From JAEZBP01 sp963832725 (lineage in GTDB: Bacteria > Myxococcota_A > Polyangia > Polyangiales > Sandaracinaceae), in contig CAWHVG010000005.1 in the NCBI GenBank assembly GCA_963832725.1, positions 186,001-250,000 on the forward strand: 64,000 bases of DNA. Direction: 5' to 3'. Made by a program: the position numbers and the translations under genes. Positions within the stretch are counted from its first letter, which is position 1. Every line of letters begins with the position of its first letter. Below the pieces are notes generated by a model that searched no databases, was not told the origin of the DNA, and saw only the letters and a program-made list of their open reading frames with translations. Shown one piece after another: positions 7,723-18,128 of this stretch.

Positions 7723-10231
7723 CAGCCACGAGAAGGGGTTGATCAACCCGAGCAGGCGGCGCCAGAGCGGCACCGCGCGCCTGAGCTCGATGCGCAGCGC
7801 CCGGTCGGCCTGCACCATCGCGGCGACGCGCTGCGCATCGTGGTGACCGCCGAACGCGGCCGCCAAGTGTCCATAGGTGAGCAGCCGGAGCGCAGGCAGC
7901 ATGTTGGCCACCCGCCGCGCGAACGCCTCCGGCGACTCGCCGTACTCGCGTCGCAGCCCGCCGTCGCTCAGCCGGTCGACGGCCGCGCGATAGATCCAGC
8001 GGGGCCGGGCCGAGACGCGTGGCGCCACCCGCCGCCAGATCTTGGCGCCGAGGAGGAAGAGCAGCGCGAAGCCGAGGGTCCCTCCCACGGCATACGCGAG
8101 CGGCACCGCGATCCCCTTGGCCACCATGGCCATCGTCCGCGGCGGCTGCGGGGCGTCGGCGAGCGCCTCGGAGCCGCGTGCCATCTCGCCGAGCAGGCGC
8201 TGGAGCTGCGGAATCGGGCGGCTCGCCCGGCGGGTCGAGCACGTTCTGCGGCGCGACGTCGGCCACGACCCAGGCGGCATCGCCGGTCTCCGGCACCGAG
8301 AGCGCCTCGATGCGGGCGATGGCGGACTGCACCAGGTCGTCCTCGCTCCGCTCCGTCTCGGCGGCCAGATCCGAAAGCTCCGCCCGCGTGCTGGCGGCGC
8401 TGCTCACGTCGGGCATGGTCAAAGGTCCGTCCTCGGCCTCCGAGTCGAGCCCTTCCTCGTCTGCGCTCATCCGCACAATCATCAGCGCCGACAAGCGCTG
8501 CTCCTCCGGCACCTGCTCGAGCGCGTCCGGGTGCTCGGTATCGGTGAGCGCGCGCAGCGCGTCGAGGACGGGCGCGATGGGGGAAGGCGCGGCGCCGAGG
8601 TAGACCTCGGGCCAGGCGTGCTGATCGGAGTTGCGCAGAAGCAGCGCCGAGCCGCCCTGCCGGTTGGCCTCCGCCACCGCGTAGCCGGTTCCGACCCGCG
8701 CCGGGATGCCGATCGAGCGCATCAGGTAGACCGCAGCGTGCGCGAAGTGGACGCAGTAGCCGGTCAGGTCGCCGAAGAGGAAATCCGCGGTCGGATCCTC
8801 CGCACCGGCGTGCCGGCTGCGCAGGCTGTAGGTGCCGTGCTCGCCGAGGTACTGGGTGATCGAGAGCGCCCGGGCGAGCGGGTCATCCTTCAGATCCGGC
8901 GGCAGCGAGTCGACGATCCGCAGCGCCAGCTCGCGGTAGCGCGGATCGTCGGGCCCGCGCAGGTAGTGCTCGCGGATCTCCTCGCTCCAGCTCGGATCGC
9001 CGGCGCTGCGGCCGAGCAGCGAGAGGAAGTCGGCCGTGGTCGAGCGCGATTGCACCCGGTAGACGCGGCGGAAGCGCTGCGGGTTCGGGTTGGTGGCGGG
9101 GATGAAGCGGGTCGGCGCCTCGAGCCCGAGCGGCGCGGAGTTGTCGGCCAGCATCGCGACGGTGGTCTCGACCTCCGTCCGGTCCGCGCCCTCGGGCGGG
9201 ATCCAGAGCACGTCGCGGCTGCGGTTGGTCGGGAAGAGGTTGCGGACGTCCTGGTCGACGTCCTGGCGCGTGGCGGCCACCAGCTTGCGGCCGTTGAACT
9301 GGCTGAACGCGCTCTGCCGGAAGTAGTAGTAGCCGCCGTCGGGCGAGTAGTCGTCGTGGAAGATGATCACCGCGTCGGGCGTGCCGCCGCCGTGCGGGTA
9401 CTGATCGAGGAACTCGAGCTCGTCGCTCCGCCGGCGGCCGTTCTGCTGGCCCTGCCCGCCCGCGCGTCCTCCGCCTTGGTGATCGTTGTCCTGCAGGCCG
9501 AGCGCGCCGCCCGTGTTCGGCGGCGTCGGCAGGCCGACCATGGTGGTGGTGCCGAGGATGGCCAAGAGCAGCGCCGCCACCACGCCGAAGTGGAAGAGCG
9601 AGCGCGTCACGCTCCGCTCGCTCAACAGGAGCAGCCCGATGACCACCGCGCCGGCCGCGCCGAGGAGCAGGATGGCCAGCGTCGGATCCTCGCCGCGGGC
9701 GATCAAAGGATCGGCGATGACGTAGGGCCTGTGGATGGCGCCGTTGCGGTGGGCGACCAGCAGCGTCGCGAACCCTCCGGCGACCAACCCGGCTTCCAGG
9801 ACCGAGAGCGCCGGCCGGCGAGTCGAGAGCACGCGCAGCACGGTGGAGACGACCAGCGCGCCGAGGCCGAAGACGATGGCGTCGCCGAGCTCCAGCGCCG
9901 TGGCCGGGCCGAGCTCGGCGGGCACGAAGACGAGATCGACCACCAGCGCGCGCAGGAGCAGCACGCCGACCAGCCCGCCCGCGCCGATGGCGAGGAGCGC
10001 CGGCAGCCGGAGCGAGGTGCGGGCCGCGAAGCGCGCGAGGAACGAGCCGGTGGCGCCGCCGAGCATGGCGGCGAAGACGGCCTGGGGCGTCGTCAGCGGA
10101 AAGGCGATCACGCCCGCGGTGACGGCGTGTACGACCACCCGCAGCGCCGTCGACAGCCAGGGCTCGGGCCGGCCGATCGGCGTGGTGTCGGCGTTCGCGC
10201 CGCCACCTCGAAACAACGTTCGCACCTTCAC
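7711..10231 (-). CDS. Transmembrane transglutaminase-like protein (TgpA type; one frameshift)
   Basis: Membrane protein with a transglutaminase core facing the periplasm. After the GTG start (VKVRTLFRG) come about seven hydrophobic segments (for example VVVHAVTAGVIAFPLTT, LPALLAIGAGGLVGVLLL). A periplasmic domain then carries the core motif TGYCVHFAHAAVYLMRSIGI (catalytic Cys) and NSDQHAWPEVYLG (catalytic His). A C-terminal membrane anchor (GIAVPLAYAVGGTLGFALLFLL) and tail follow. One extra base near 8213, between GEPP and IPQLQRLLGEMARG, moves the frame; restored length is about 839 aa. GTG at 10231 overlaps the DUF58 stop by 4 bp (GTGA). Confidence 0.88.
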
Positions 10232-11540
10232 GCGGCCTCCCGGCGGGGCGCGTCGATGGCGCGCATGGCGGCGCGGTGACGGGCGCCGAGCCGCCTTCCC
10301 GTCCGCCGGTCGAGCACGATCACCTCGGCCCGCGTGGACGCGAGCGCGGCGATGACCTTCTCCAGCTCGTCGGCCGGCGTCCCCTGACGCGACGCGGGGA
10401 GCATCAGCATGCGGCGCACGAGCGAGGGCGGCGGATCGGCGTCGATGCCGTCGGTCGTGACCACCACCCGGCTCCGCGGCGCGCGCGGCTTCACGACCGC
10501 GATCACGTGCTGGAGCCACTCGCCCGGCCGCGGCGGCACGAAGATGACCAGCCCGGCCGGCCCCATCCGCTCAGCGCGCTTCACGAACGCGTCCAACCCG
10601 CGCCCGCCGGCGTCGCGCGCCTCGACCGAGCGCACAATCATCTCCACCGCTTCGTCGGCCCGGTTGGTGTCGCTCGGCAATCCGTCGGCGCCGAAGCGGA
10701 ACTCCGGTCCGAAGGAGCCGGTCTCGATGGCCACCCGCGCTGCCGCCGCGCTGGCGTCGTCCTCTTCGCCCGCCACCTGATAGGCGACGGTGCGGTGCGC
10801 CGGCGAGAGCGCTCGCTCGGGCACGCGGACCATCAGCCTTCCGGTGCGGCCGAAGACCTTCCAGTGGATGAAGCGCGCCGGATCGCCCGGCACGTAGCGG
10901 CGGAGCTCGACGCGATCGCCGTCGTCGATGCCCATCGGATGCGGCCGCTCGTCGCCGCCGGAGAGCGAGACCAGGAGCGGCGCCTCACCGAGCTTGCCAG
11001 CGTGGGGCAGCACGGTCAGCTCGATCGGATCGTGCTGGCGGATGGCCAGCCGGGCGAGACCGAAGGCGTCCTGCACCACAATCCGCCGCCGCACGCCTTC
11101 CACCCGACCGCGGCGCTTCAAACGGACTTCCTCTCGCAGGCGCAGGCGCTGCTTGGTCGCCGTCACCTCGGCCTCCGCCGGCCGCTCCCAGCTCCAGTCG
11201 ACCTGGACCAGCGGCAAGAGCACCAGCGAGGGGACGGAGAAGCCGGTCGGCAGCGAGCGACCTGGTCTCCGTCGTCCGCCTCACGACCTCCGCGTGCCGG
11301 GGCGGCAAGGTCGCCACCTTGAGCCAGATCGCACCGATCACCACCGCCAGGACCGAGGCGGCGAGCAGGCCGAGGGCCGCGTAGCCGACCACCAGCCACA
11401 CCAAATCGAGCTCCGGATAGGCCAGGAAATAGAGCGCCGCGCCCGCACCGCTCCCGACCAGCACGCCGAGTGGCGTGACGGGCACCCAGTCGGCGAGCCG
11501 GCGAAATCCATCGCAGCACCCGCCGACCTACTCGCTTCAT
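10228..11540 (-). CDS. DUF58 domain membrane protein (two frameshifts)
   Basis: DUF58 proteins are MoxR partners anchored in the membrane. The signature is complete: RRYVPGDPARFIHWKVFGRTGRLMV. The N-terminus has two membrane segments (GVLVGSGAGAALYFLAY and LVWLVVGYAALGLLAASVLAVVIGAIWL). The likely start MKRVGRRVLRW (11540) must be joined to FRRLADWVPVTPLGV by removing one base near 11505, and TTETRSL to PTGFSVPSLVLLPL by removing one near 11250. Restored length is about 436 aa. First gene of the operon, divergent from the ABC cluster at 11841. Confidence 0.87.
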
Positions 11541-11840
11541 CGTGGCGTTCCGTCTCGCCATGTGTGGCCGCACAGTGACATTCGACGTCTGTAGACGCCA
11601 GATGGGTCGCCGGTGCAAAACCTCGGCCGCACCGTGCGCATTCCGACGCGGATGCGAGCCGCCCGCGGAGGGCTCGGAGCGCGGGAGCGACGGAGGCGAA
11701 CAGCCACGCTGGAGGCTGACCGCGGGAGGGGCCTCGAGTTCCCTGGCCGGCGTCCGCGGCAGCGAGGGCGACTGCTCGCGTTGCGCCCGGTGGACTGTCG
11801 CGTTTGCCGCGCTGGGGGGCGTCGAGTAGCCTCCCGCGCG
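11541..11840. other. Divergent intergenic region
   Basis: This 300-bp spacer separates the DUF58 operon and the ABC operon and should hold both promoters. The only structure I can point to is the short inverted repeat CGTCT-GT-AGACG at 11586-11597. I see no convincing -35/-10 pair. Confidence 0.4.
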
Positions 11841-12728
11841 ATGACGGTCCGAGATCTCGGTTACCGCGCGTACGAGGGAGAGCTCCTCCCCGCGTCCCAC
11901 AACACGTGGGTCCTGTTGCGCTACGGCATGTGGCGCATCTGGGGCACGTGGGTGAACAAGCTGGTCGTCTTCGGCGCCGTCCTGCCCTTGTTGGGCCTGG
12001 TGCTGACCGCGTTCATCCGCTTCCAGATGCTGGGGCACGATCTTCCCGAGGTGCCGGAGGACGCCCCCGACATCGCCCGCTGGTTCTTCAATCCCAACGC
12101 CGCGGTGTGGCTCCGCTCGCTGACCAGCGTCCAACTCTGGTTCTTCGTCAGCGTGGTCACCCTGCGTTCGGGCGCCGGCGTGGTGGCCGAAGACTTCACG
12201 CACAAGGCCTATCAGTTCTACTTCGCGAAGCCGGTCACCCCGGCCCAGTACCTGCTCGGAAGGGCGTCGGCGCTGGCCATCTTCGTCTTCGCGCTCGTCT
12301 TCGTGCCGAACATGCTGCTGAGCCTCGCGCTCGCCGCCTTCGGCCCCGAGGACCAGCTCCTGGAGCGCCTCGGCCTCATCCTGCCGGCGCTCCTCGACGC
12401 CGCGATCATCGCCATCTGCTGCTCGGTGCTCTCGGTCGCGATCAGCGCCATCAGCAAGAGCCGCGCGCTGACGTTCACGGCCTGGGTCGTGATCTTCTTC
12501 GTGCCCTTCGTGCTCGGGATGCTGGTCCACGGCATCACCGACTCGGAGTGGGCGTACGTGATCTCGCTCCCCGCCCTGCTCTCGGTGGTGGGCGACGCCA
12601 TCTACAAGGTGCACGACGAGTGGAGCCAGATCGCCTGGTACCAAGCGCTGCCCATCCTCGCCACGGCGACGGTCGGCGGCGCGTACCTCGCGTACCGCCG
12701 CATCCAGCAGGCGGAGGTGATCACGTGA
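11841..12728 (+). CDS. ABC-2 type permease
   Basis: Integral membrane subunit of an exporter. MTVRDLGYRAYEGELLP precedes six hydrophobic segments, among them LVVFGAVLPLLGLVLTAF, LWFFVSVVTLRSGAGVVAED, ALAIFVFALVFVPNMLLSLAL, FTAWVVIFFVPFVLGML and LPILATATVGGAYLAY. The VVTLRSGAGVVAEDFTHKAYQFYFAKPV stretch matches the conserved cytoplasmic loop of ABC-2 permeases (region after the second segment). 295 aa. Its stop overlaps the GTG start of the ATPase by 4 bp, so the two are co-translated. The substrate is unknown. Confidence 0.85.
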   Translation: MTVRDLGYRAYEGELLPASHNTWVLLRYGMWRIWGTWVNKLVVFGAVLPLLGLVLTAFIRFQMLGHDLPEVPEDAPDIARWFFNPNAAVWLRSLTSVQLWFFVSVVTLRSGAGVVAEDFTHKAYQFYFAKPVTPAQYLLGRASALAIFVFALVFVPNMLLSLALAAFGPEDQLLERLGLILPALLDAAIIAICCSVLSVAISAISKSRALTFTAWVVIFFVPFVLGMLVHGITDSEWAYVISLPALLSVVGDAIYKVHDEWSQIAWYQALPILATATVGGAYLAYRRIQQAEVIT

Positions 12729-13831
12729 GCAAGAAGCGCGGCGAGAAGGCCACGGAGGACGAGGGCTCGGTCGTGGAGGGCACGTCCATCCGCGCCGTCC
12801 GCCTCTCCAAGTGGTACGGCAAGGTCACCGCCGTCAGCGACGTCTCGCTCCACATCGGGCCCGGCATCTGGGGCCTCCTCGGCCCGAACGGCTCGGGCAA
12901 GACGACGTTCATGCGGATGGTGTCGGGGCAGATCAAGCCCAGCCTCGGCAAGCTGCTCGTCGCCGGGGAGCGCCCCTTCGGCAACCCGAACGTGCTGCGC
13001 CGGATCGGCTACTGCCCGGAAGCGGACTCGCTCTACGACGAGCTGACCGGGCTCGAGTTCGTGAGCGCGATGGCCGAGCTCAGCGGCTATCCGCGGGAAG
13101 CGGCGAAGAAGCGCGCCAAGGACGCGCTCGAGGAGTTCGGCCTCGAGGACGCGATGGGGCGCAAGATGGGCGGCTACAGCCGCGGCATGCGCCAGCGCGC
13201 CAAGCTCGCTCAGGCCATCGTGCACGAGCCGGACGTGCTCCTGCTCGACGAGCCGCTGACCGGCACCGATCCGAGCTCGCGCCAGCACATCCTCGACGCG
13301 CTGAAGCGGCGGGCCAAGGAAGGCGCGGTGGTCCTCTTCTCGACCCACGTGCTCCACGAGATCGAAGCGCTCACCGACCGGCTGCTCCTCATCGCGCGCG
13401 GCCAGGTGGTCGCGCAGGGCGCCATGCAGGAGATCCGCGAGCTGCTGGACGAGAACCCGCACCACATCCGGGTGCAGGTCGACCGGCCGCGCGAGCTGGC
13501 CTCGGCGCTGCTCGCCAACGAGGAGGGCATCGTCGCCCTCCAGTTCCCTGCCGAGGACACGCTCGAGGTCCGCACCTGGCAGCCGGAGCAGACCTACCAG
13601 ACGATCGCGCGGCAGGTGCTCGAAGGCGGCTATCGCCTCCGCTCGCTGACCAGCCCCGACGCCAACATCGAGGCCCTCTTCTACTACCTCGTCGAGCGGG
13701 CCAACCGCGGCGCGGGGAGCGGCGCCGACGCCGGTTCGGGTGCCGTCCGGAAGCTTCAGAGCCAGGCCGAGAAGAGCGCCTACCAACAGCAGCTCGCGCC
13801 GGGCGCCGGCGCACCGGGAGCCGACACATGA
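12725..13831 (+). CDS. ABC transporter ATP-binding protein
   Basis: Energises the two flanking permeases. GTG start within GTGA. The nucleotide-binding domain is complete: Walker A GLLGPNGSGKTTFMRM, a Q-loop region RRIGYCPEADSLYDELTG, signature YSRGMRQRAKLAQAIVH, Walker B PDVLLLDEPLTGTDP and switch FSTHVLHEIE. The C-terminal 100 residues form the extension seen in CcmA/NatA-like exporters, ending in a low-complexity Gly/Ala/Gln tail. 368 aa. The signature's SRGMRQR in place of SGGQQQR is common in this subfamily. Confidence 0.92.
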   Translation: MSKKRGEKATEDEGSVVEGTSIRAVRLSKWYGKVTAVSDVSLHIGPGIWGLLGPNGSGKTTFMRMVSGQIKPSLGKLLVAGERPFGNPNVLRRIGYCPEADSLYDELTGLEFVSAMAELSGYPREAAKKRAKDALEEFGLEDAMGRKMGGYSRGMRQRAKLAQAIVHEPDVLLLDEPLTGTDPSSRQHILDALKRRAKEGAVVLFSTHVLHEIEALTDRLLLIARGQVVAQGAMQEIRELLDENPHHIRVQVDRPRELASALLANEEGIVALQFPAEDTLEVRTWQPEQTYQTIARQVLEGGYRLRSLTSPDANIEALFYYLVERANRGAGSGADAGSGAVRKLQSQAEKSAYQQQLAPGAGAPGADT

Positions 13832-14613
13832 GCGCCCCGCCCGCACCCTCGTTCTTCGGCGGCACGCTCGCGGTGGCGCGCCTGGCGTTGCTGCGCACCC
13901 TGCGTGGCCGAAAGCTCCGCGTCGCGGTGATCGCGACGGTGGTGATCATCCTCTTCCCCGCCGTGGTCGCGCTCGTCAAAGACGACGTCGACGCGACGGA
14001 GGTCGTCAAAGGCGGCATCGACTGGGGCTTCTACCGGCTCCTGGTCTTCCTCCTGCCCATCCTCTTCACCTCGGGCGCCATCGGCGAAGAGGTCGAGGGG
14101 CGCACGCTGCACTTCTTGAGCATGCGACCGATCTCGCGGGGCGCGATCGCGCTCGGCAAGTACCTCGTCGGCACCGGCGCGGCGCTCGCCGTGCTGTGGA
14201 TCGGGCTGATCCTGCTCCACGTCGTCGGCTACGCGACCTCGCCCACGCTGATGATCGACGAGCTCGGCACGACGGCGCGGGCGGGCGGCGGCGCATCGCT
14301 GCTGGTGATGACCTACTCGGGCATCTGCCTGCTCTGGGGTGCGCTGGTGCCGGAGGCGGGCGGCATGCTCTCGGTGGTGTGGCTCGGGTTCGTCGAATGG
14401 TTCTTGGGCCTGGCGCCCGGCTTCCTCCGCTTCATCTCGATGACCTCCTTCGCGCGCCGGCTCGGCGGCATCGAGGCCGCGGGCTGGAACGAGTGGGTGC
14501 CGGACGTGAGCCTCTGGATATGCGCGACGGTGATCGTGAGCGTGTGGCTCCTCTTCACGCTCCTGGGCGTCCTCACCGTGCAGCTCTCGGAGCTGCGCTT
14601 CGGCAAGGCGTGA
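13828..14613 (+). CDS. ABC-2 type permease (second subunit)
   Basis: MSAPPAPSFFGGTLAVARLALLRTLRGRK begins at an ATGA overlap with the ATPase gene. Membrane segments include VAVIATVVIILFPAVVALV, LLVFLLPILFTSGAIGEEVEG, ALAVLWIGLILLHVVGYA, LLVMTYSGICLLWGALV, LSVVWLGFVEWFLGLAP and LWICATVIVSVWLLFTLLGVLTV. FTSGAIGEEVEGRTLHFLSMRPISRG is the usual ABC-2 loop with 'regulated expense' EE..RTL..L. 261 aa. Together with the gene at 11841 it forms a heterodimeric membrane unit. Confidence 0.87.
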   Translation: MSAPPAPSFFGGTLAVARLALLRTLRGRKLRVAVIATVVIILFPAVVALVKDDVDATEVVKGGIDWGFYRLLVFLLPILFTSGAIGEEVEGRTLHFLSMRPISRGAIALGKYLVGTGAALAVLWIGLILLHVVGYATSPTLMIDELGTTARAGGGASLLVMTYSGICLLWGALVPEAGGMLSVVWLGFVEWFLGLAPGFLRFISMTSFARRLGGIEAAGWNEWVPDVSLWICATVIVSVWLLFTLLGVLTVQLSELRFGKA

Positions 14614-14617
14614 GCCG

Positions 14618-15259
14618 ATGCGCGCCGACGGCCACATCAGCATCGCCCGCACCGATGTTCGCGGCGGCGAGCTGACGCGCCATTGCGCGCGCCGCTACGA
14701 GTCGGGGCGCGCGTTCTCGGTGACGACCGGGCTCGGCATGCCACGCACCTGGGCCATCTCGACCGCGGCCGTGAACGAGGGGTTCGAACGAGCGCTGGCG
14801 GACAACGAGGGCGTCGGCCCCGCCGAGCGGCTGACCCGCGCGGTCAACGGCGCCCGGGAGGCGCTGGTGGACCGCTGCGATCACCTGGTCGAGCGCATCT
14901 TGCCGGACGCCACGCTGGTGGCGCTGCTGCTCGCGGAGGGGGAGCTCCACGTCATGAGCGCCGGGACCGGCCGGGTGTACCTGCAGCGTTCGGGGCCCCC
15001 CAAGCGGCTCACCTCGCGCGACGACGAGGCCTCCGGCCTGCTCCGCGCGCGGCCCACCATCTGCTCCACCCGCGTCGAGCCCGGCGACCTCGTCCTCGCC
15101 GGCTCCATCACCGCCTTCTCGACCAGCTCCATCGCGCGCGCCATGAGCGTGCTCGGCACCGCGCCCGACACCTCCCCCTCCGTGCTGGCGAGCCTGCTCA
15201 CCGAGCCGGCGGCGAAGGCCGGCGTCGGGGCCGCCGCCATCGTCCTGCGCATCCGCTGA
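14618..15259 (+). CDS. Degenerate PP2C-like (PPM) protein
   Basis: A 213-aa protein 4 bp behind the permease, thus in the same operon. Its middle, DATLVALLLAEGELHVMSAGTGRVYLQRSGPPKRLT, follows the PP2C pattern in which a strand pair leads to a GDSRAYL motif. Here the metal-binding Asp position is replaced (AGTGRVYL). LVLAGSITAFSTSSIARAM resembles the 'LLLCSDGL' segment but again lacks the Asp. I infer a catalytically dead phosphatase fold acting as sensor or regulator of the transporter. Assignment rests on pattern, not on strong identity. Confidence 0.55.
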   Translation: MRADGHISIARTDVRGGELTRHCARRYESGRAFSVTTGLGMPRTWAISTAAVNEGFERALADNEGVGPAERLTRAVNGAREALVDRCDHLVERILPDATLVALLLAEGELHVMSAGTGRVYLQRSGPPKRLTSRDDEASGLLRARPTICSTRVEPGDLVLAGSITAFSTSSIARAMSVLGTAPDTSPSVLASLLTEPAAKAGVGAAAIVLRIR

Positions 15260-15440
15260 GGGAGCGGCCTGCGGCCTTCGGCCCGGACCCAGTCGCTACG
15301 GAGCGGAGCTCCCCTCCCGTTTGCGGGAGCGGCTGGAGGAGGGCTCGCAGCGGAGTGATGTACACCAATGCTCGCTGATTCAGGACGCTCGCGGGACCGA
15401 ACGTGCCCGGACTGAGCGGCCCTGATAGACCGAGGACGCC

Positions 15441-16079
15441 ATGGTCTTCGACGTCCAGGAGCTCGGCGCCGGCCCGGGTGGTCGCGCGCTCATCGAAGGC
15501 CTGTCCTTCTCGCTCGGACCTCGCGAGCGGGTCGCGCTGACGGGTCCGAGCGGGATCGGGAAGACCACCGTGCTCCGCGCGCTGGCGCTCCTCGACAATC
15601 CGATCGGAGGGACGCTGAGCCTCGACGGGCAGAGCCCCGAGGCGATGGGACCGGTCCGCTGGCGGCGCCGGGTGGTGCTGGTCGCGCAGCGGGCGGTCTT
15701 CTTCGGCGGCAGCGTCCAGGACGAGCTGGCGCGGCCCTTCACCTACGCCTCGGCCGCCGGGCCCTTTGATCCGGCGCGCGCCCGCGCTCTGCTCGAGCAG
15801 GTCGGGCTGGCCGACAAGTGGGAGCGACCGGTGGCCCGCCTCTCGGAAGGCGAGCGGCAGCGCGTCGCGTTCGTCCGCGCGCTGGCCATCGAGCCTGCGG
15901 TGCTCTTGCTCGACGAGCCGACCAGCGCGCTCGATCCGGAGTCGGCTGCGCGCGCCGAAGCGCTCCTCGACGCGGCCGACGCCGCCATCGTGCTGGTCAG
16001 CCATTCGGCCAATCAGCGGGCCCGCCTCGGCGGCGAGGAGATCGATCTGAGCGCGCTGAGGGTCGCCGATGCCGCCTGA
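15441..16079 (+). CDS. fetA: ABC transporter ATPase, FetA/YbbL-like
   Basis: Short (212 aa) ATPase typical of the FetA/YbbL family, whose E. coli member with FetB exports iron. Walker A TGPSGIGKTTVLRALALL, QR motif VVLVAQRAVFFGGSVQDEL, signature RLSEGERQRVAFVRALAIEP, Walker B VLLLDEPTSALDP and switch VLVSHSANQ. A GAGGA lies before the ATG. The gene overlaps the next gene by 11 bp. Substrate assignment is by family only. Confidence 0.85.
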   Translation: MVFDVQELGAGPGGRALIEGLSFSLGPRERVALTGPSGIGKTTVLRALALLDNPIGGTLSLDGQSPEAMGPVRWRRRVVLVAQRAVFFGGSVQDELARPFTYASAAGPFDPARARALLEQVGLADKWERPVARLSEGERQRVAFVRALAIEPAVLLLDEPTSALDPESAARAEALLDAADAAIVLVSHSANQRARLGGEEIDLSALRVADAA

Positions 16080-16879
16080 CGCGGGCGCGATCCCCATCGA
16101 CCTGCCTCACCTCGCGCTCTCGGCGGTGCTGGTGCTGGCCGCGGGTCTGGTCAGCATCTCGCTCCGGCTCGGGATCGAGAAGCGGCTGGCGGTGGCCGGC
16201 CTGCGCACCGTCGTGCAGCTCCTCCTGGTCGGCTACGTGCTCGGCTGGGTGTTCGCGCTCCGCCAGCCCTTCTTGGTCTTGGCGCTGGTCACGCTGATGA
16301 TCGCCACCGCCTCGCGCGCCGCCGTCCGGCGCTCGACCCATCGCTACCGCGGCGTTCACCTGGTCGCGTTCGGGACGCTCACCCTCACCGGCCTGGCCAC
16401 GACCCTCGGCACCACGCAGCTCATCATCGGCGTGCACCCCTGGTGGCGGCCGCAGTACGTCGTGCCCTTGCTCGGGATGGTGCTCGGCAACGGCCTGACC
16501 GGGCTCTCGCTCTGCCTCGACGATCTCCTGAGCAGCTTCGCCGAGCAGGGAGACCGCGTCGAGGCCGAGCTCGCGCTGGGGGCGACGCCCTGGGAGGCGG
16601 CGCGCGACCCTCTGCGCCAGGCCATCCGGCGCGGGCTCATCCCCATCATCAACTCGATGAGCGTCGTCGGCATCGTCGTCGCTGCCGGGCATGATGACCG
16701 GGCAGATCCTGCAGGGCGCCGATCCCCTGCAGGCCGTGCGCTATCAGATCGTGATCATGTTCATGATCGCCGGCTCCACCGCGTTCGGGTGCATGCTCCT
16801 CGGCCTGGCCACCTACCGCCGCGTGTTCAACGCGCGCCAGCAGCTCCGCAGAGAGCGCATCGAACGGGTCGGCGACTGA
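16069..16879 (+). CDS. fetB: FetB/YbbM-like permease (one frameshift)
   Basis: Membrane partner of the preceding ATPase. The protein has seven hydrophobic segments and the family signature NGLTGLSLCLDDLLS and EAELALGATPWEAARDPLRQAIRRGLIPIINSMSVVGIV. An extra base near 16682 then breaks the frame; in the next frame it continues LPGMMTGQILQGADPLQAV and YQIVIMFMIAGSTAFG, the conserved FetB end. Restored length is about 269 aa. It ends 8 bp from the stop of the convergent gene at 16887. Confidence 0.85.
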
Positions 16880-16886
16880 CCGCGGC

Positions 16887-17870
16887 TCAGGCCTCGACGG
16901 CCGGCGTCTGCTCGGCCATCGCGCGCAGCTCGGGCAGGTAGCGATCGAGATCGGGGACGAGCTCGACCACCAAGAGGCCCGCCTCCTCGAACGCGTCGGC
17001 GTGCCGCGCGATCAGCACGAAGAGCGTCCGCAGCGCCTCGCCCCGCTCCTCGGTCAGCCCGCGCAGGCGCTCCTCGCCGAGCGCGACCAGCTCGGCCTCG
17101 ATGCCGGTGATCGCCTCCTCGATCTCGGTCCGCTTCTTCTTCGCGGCCTCGAGCTTCTTCTCGAGCTTGGCGCGCGTGCGCTCCTCGGACTTGCTCAGCG
17201 GCTGCTCGAGGCGCTTCTCGGCGCGGGACACGGCGTAGGTCCGCCCCTCAATCTCCCGGATGGCGTCGGAGAGCGCCGGGTGGTGGGCGATCGCCAGCGC
17301 GCGACGGAGCTCGGCCTGCTTCTTCTCGAGCTGCGCGAGCTGCTCCTCGATGCGGCGGCGCTCGGCGGCGGCGCGCGCCTCCATGTCGTCCTCGGGCGCG
17401 GCGCCCTCGGCTCCGGCGACATCCGAAGACGCCGACGCCTCGGCCTCCGCGGCCGGAGCGGCGGAGTCGGTAGCGGTATCGGCCGCGCTCGTGTCGTCGC
17501 CGGAGGAAGCCACGGGATCCGCAGCCGCCTGCGCAGGGCTCGCATCACGGCCAGCCGCATCGAGCCCAGCCGCATCCCGTCCAGCCGCAGGGGCAACGCC
17601 CGCCGCGGCATCGGCGGCTCCCGCCGACGCGCCGGCGCCATCGCCAACCGCCGACGTGCCACCGCCCGGCGTAGCGCTGCCGGCCGACGCGGCCTCGCGC
17701 GCGGCCTCCGATCCGCGCTTGGGCGACTTGGATCGCGCCTTCGCGCGGGCGGGCTCCTTCGCCGGAGCCGGCGCCTGGCCGCTCTCCGGCGACGCTTCCT
17801 CCGCGCCCTTCGCCGGGGTCTTCTCTTCGGCGCGCTCCTCGGCGCGCGGCTCGCTCTGTTCCGTCGACAT
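16887..17870 (-). CDS. Low-complexity, coiled-coil protein
   Basis: 327 aa, unknown function. The first 160 residues are an Ala/Ser/Asp/Pro-rich disordered stretch with many DAAGxDA repeats. Residues from about 165 to 275 are a strong heptad coiled coil (ERRRIEEQLAQLEKKQAEL, RAKLEKKLEAAKKKRTEI). The C-terminal 50 residues (LRTLFVLIARHADAFEEAG, VPDLDRYLPELRAMAEQ) look globular. No signal peptide. Start 17870 opens with MSTEQSEPRAEERAEEK. Confidence 0.7.
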   Translation of the reverse strand: MSTEQSEPRAEERAEEKTPAKGAEEASPESGQAPAPAKEPARAKARSKSPKRGSEAAREAASAGSATPGGGTSAVGDGAGASAGAADAAAGVAPAAGRDAAGLDAAGRDASPAQAAADPVASSGDDTSAADTATDSAAPAAEAEASASSDVAGAEGAAPEDDMEARAAAERRRIEEQLAQLEKKQAELRRALAIAHHPALSDAIREIEGRTYAVSRAEKRLEQPLSKSEERTRAKLEKKLEAAKKKRTEIEEAITGIEAELVALGEERLRGLTEERGEALRTLFVLIARHADAFEEAGLLVVELVPDLDRYLPELRAMAEQTPAVEA

Positions 17871-18024
17871 GAGGCGGCGGGTGTACGCGCTGCCGCCCGG
17901 CCCGTGAAGGGGTCACGTGTGATTCGGCGCGTTGGAGCCGGGAGAGAGGACGATCCTCGCGCTCCAACGGTCGCGAACGCGAAGTCCGACGCGATCGCGG
18001 CCGGCTCGCGTCGATGCGCCAGCG

Positions 18025-18128
18025 TCAGAACGAGCACTGCCCGTCGGCGGCGCAGGTCAGCACCGGCGAGATCATCGAGCAGAAGCTGTTCCCGCCGAGG
18101 AGATCGCAGCGCGGCGCGCAGACGTTCA
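18025..18128 (-). pseudogene. Copy of the MopE-like gene's 3' end
   Basis: These 104 bp match 23067-23170 at all but two positions, in the same orientation. On the minus strand they encode LNVCAPRCDLLGGNSFCSMI and the terminal residues AADGQCSF of the big MopE-like protein, including its stop. Nothing upstream (18129 onward) matches the protein. It is either the remnant of a paralog or one boundary repeat of an insertion. Confidence 0.75.

Noticed and set aside
7711..10231. Programmed frameshifting as explanation of broken genes
   Set aside because: No slippery site or downstream structure is shared, and breaks hit unrelated genes at random positions.
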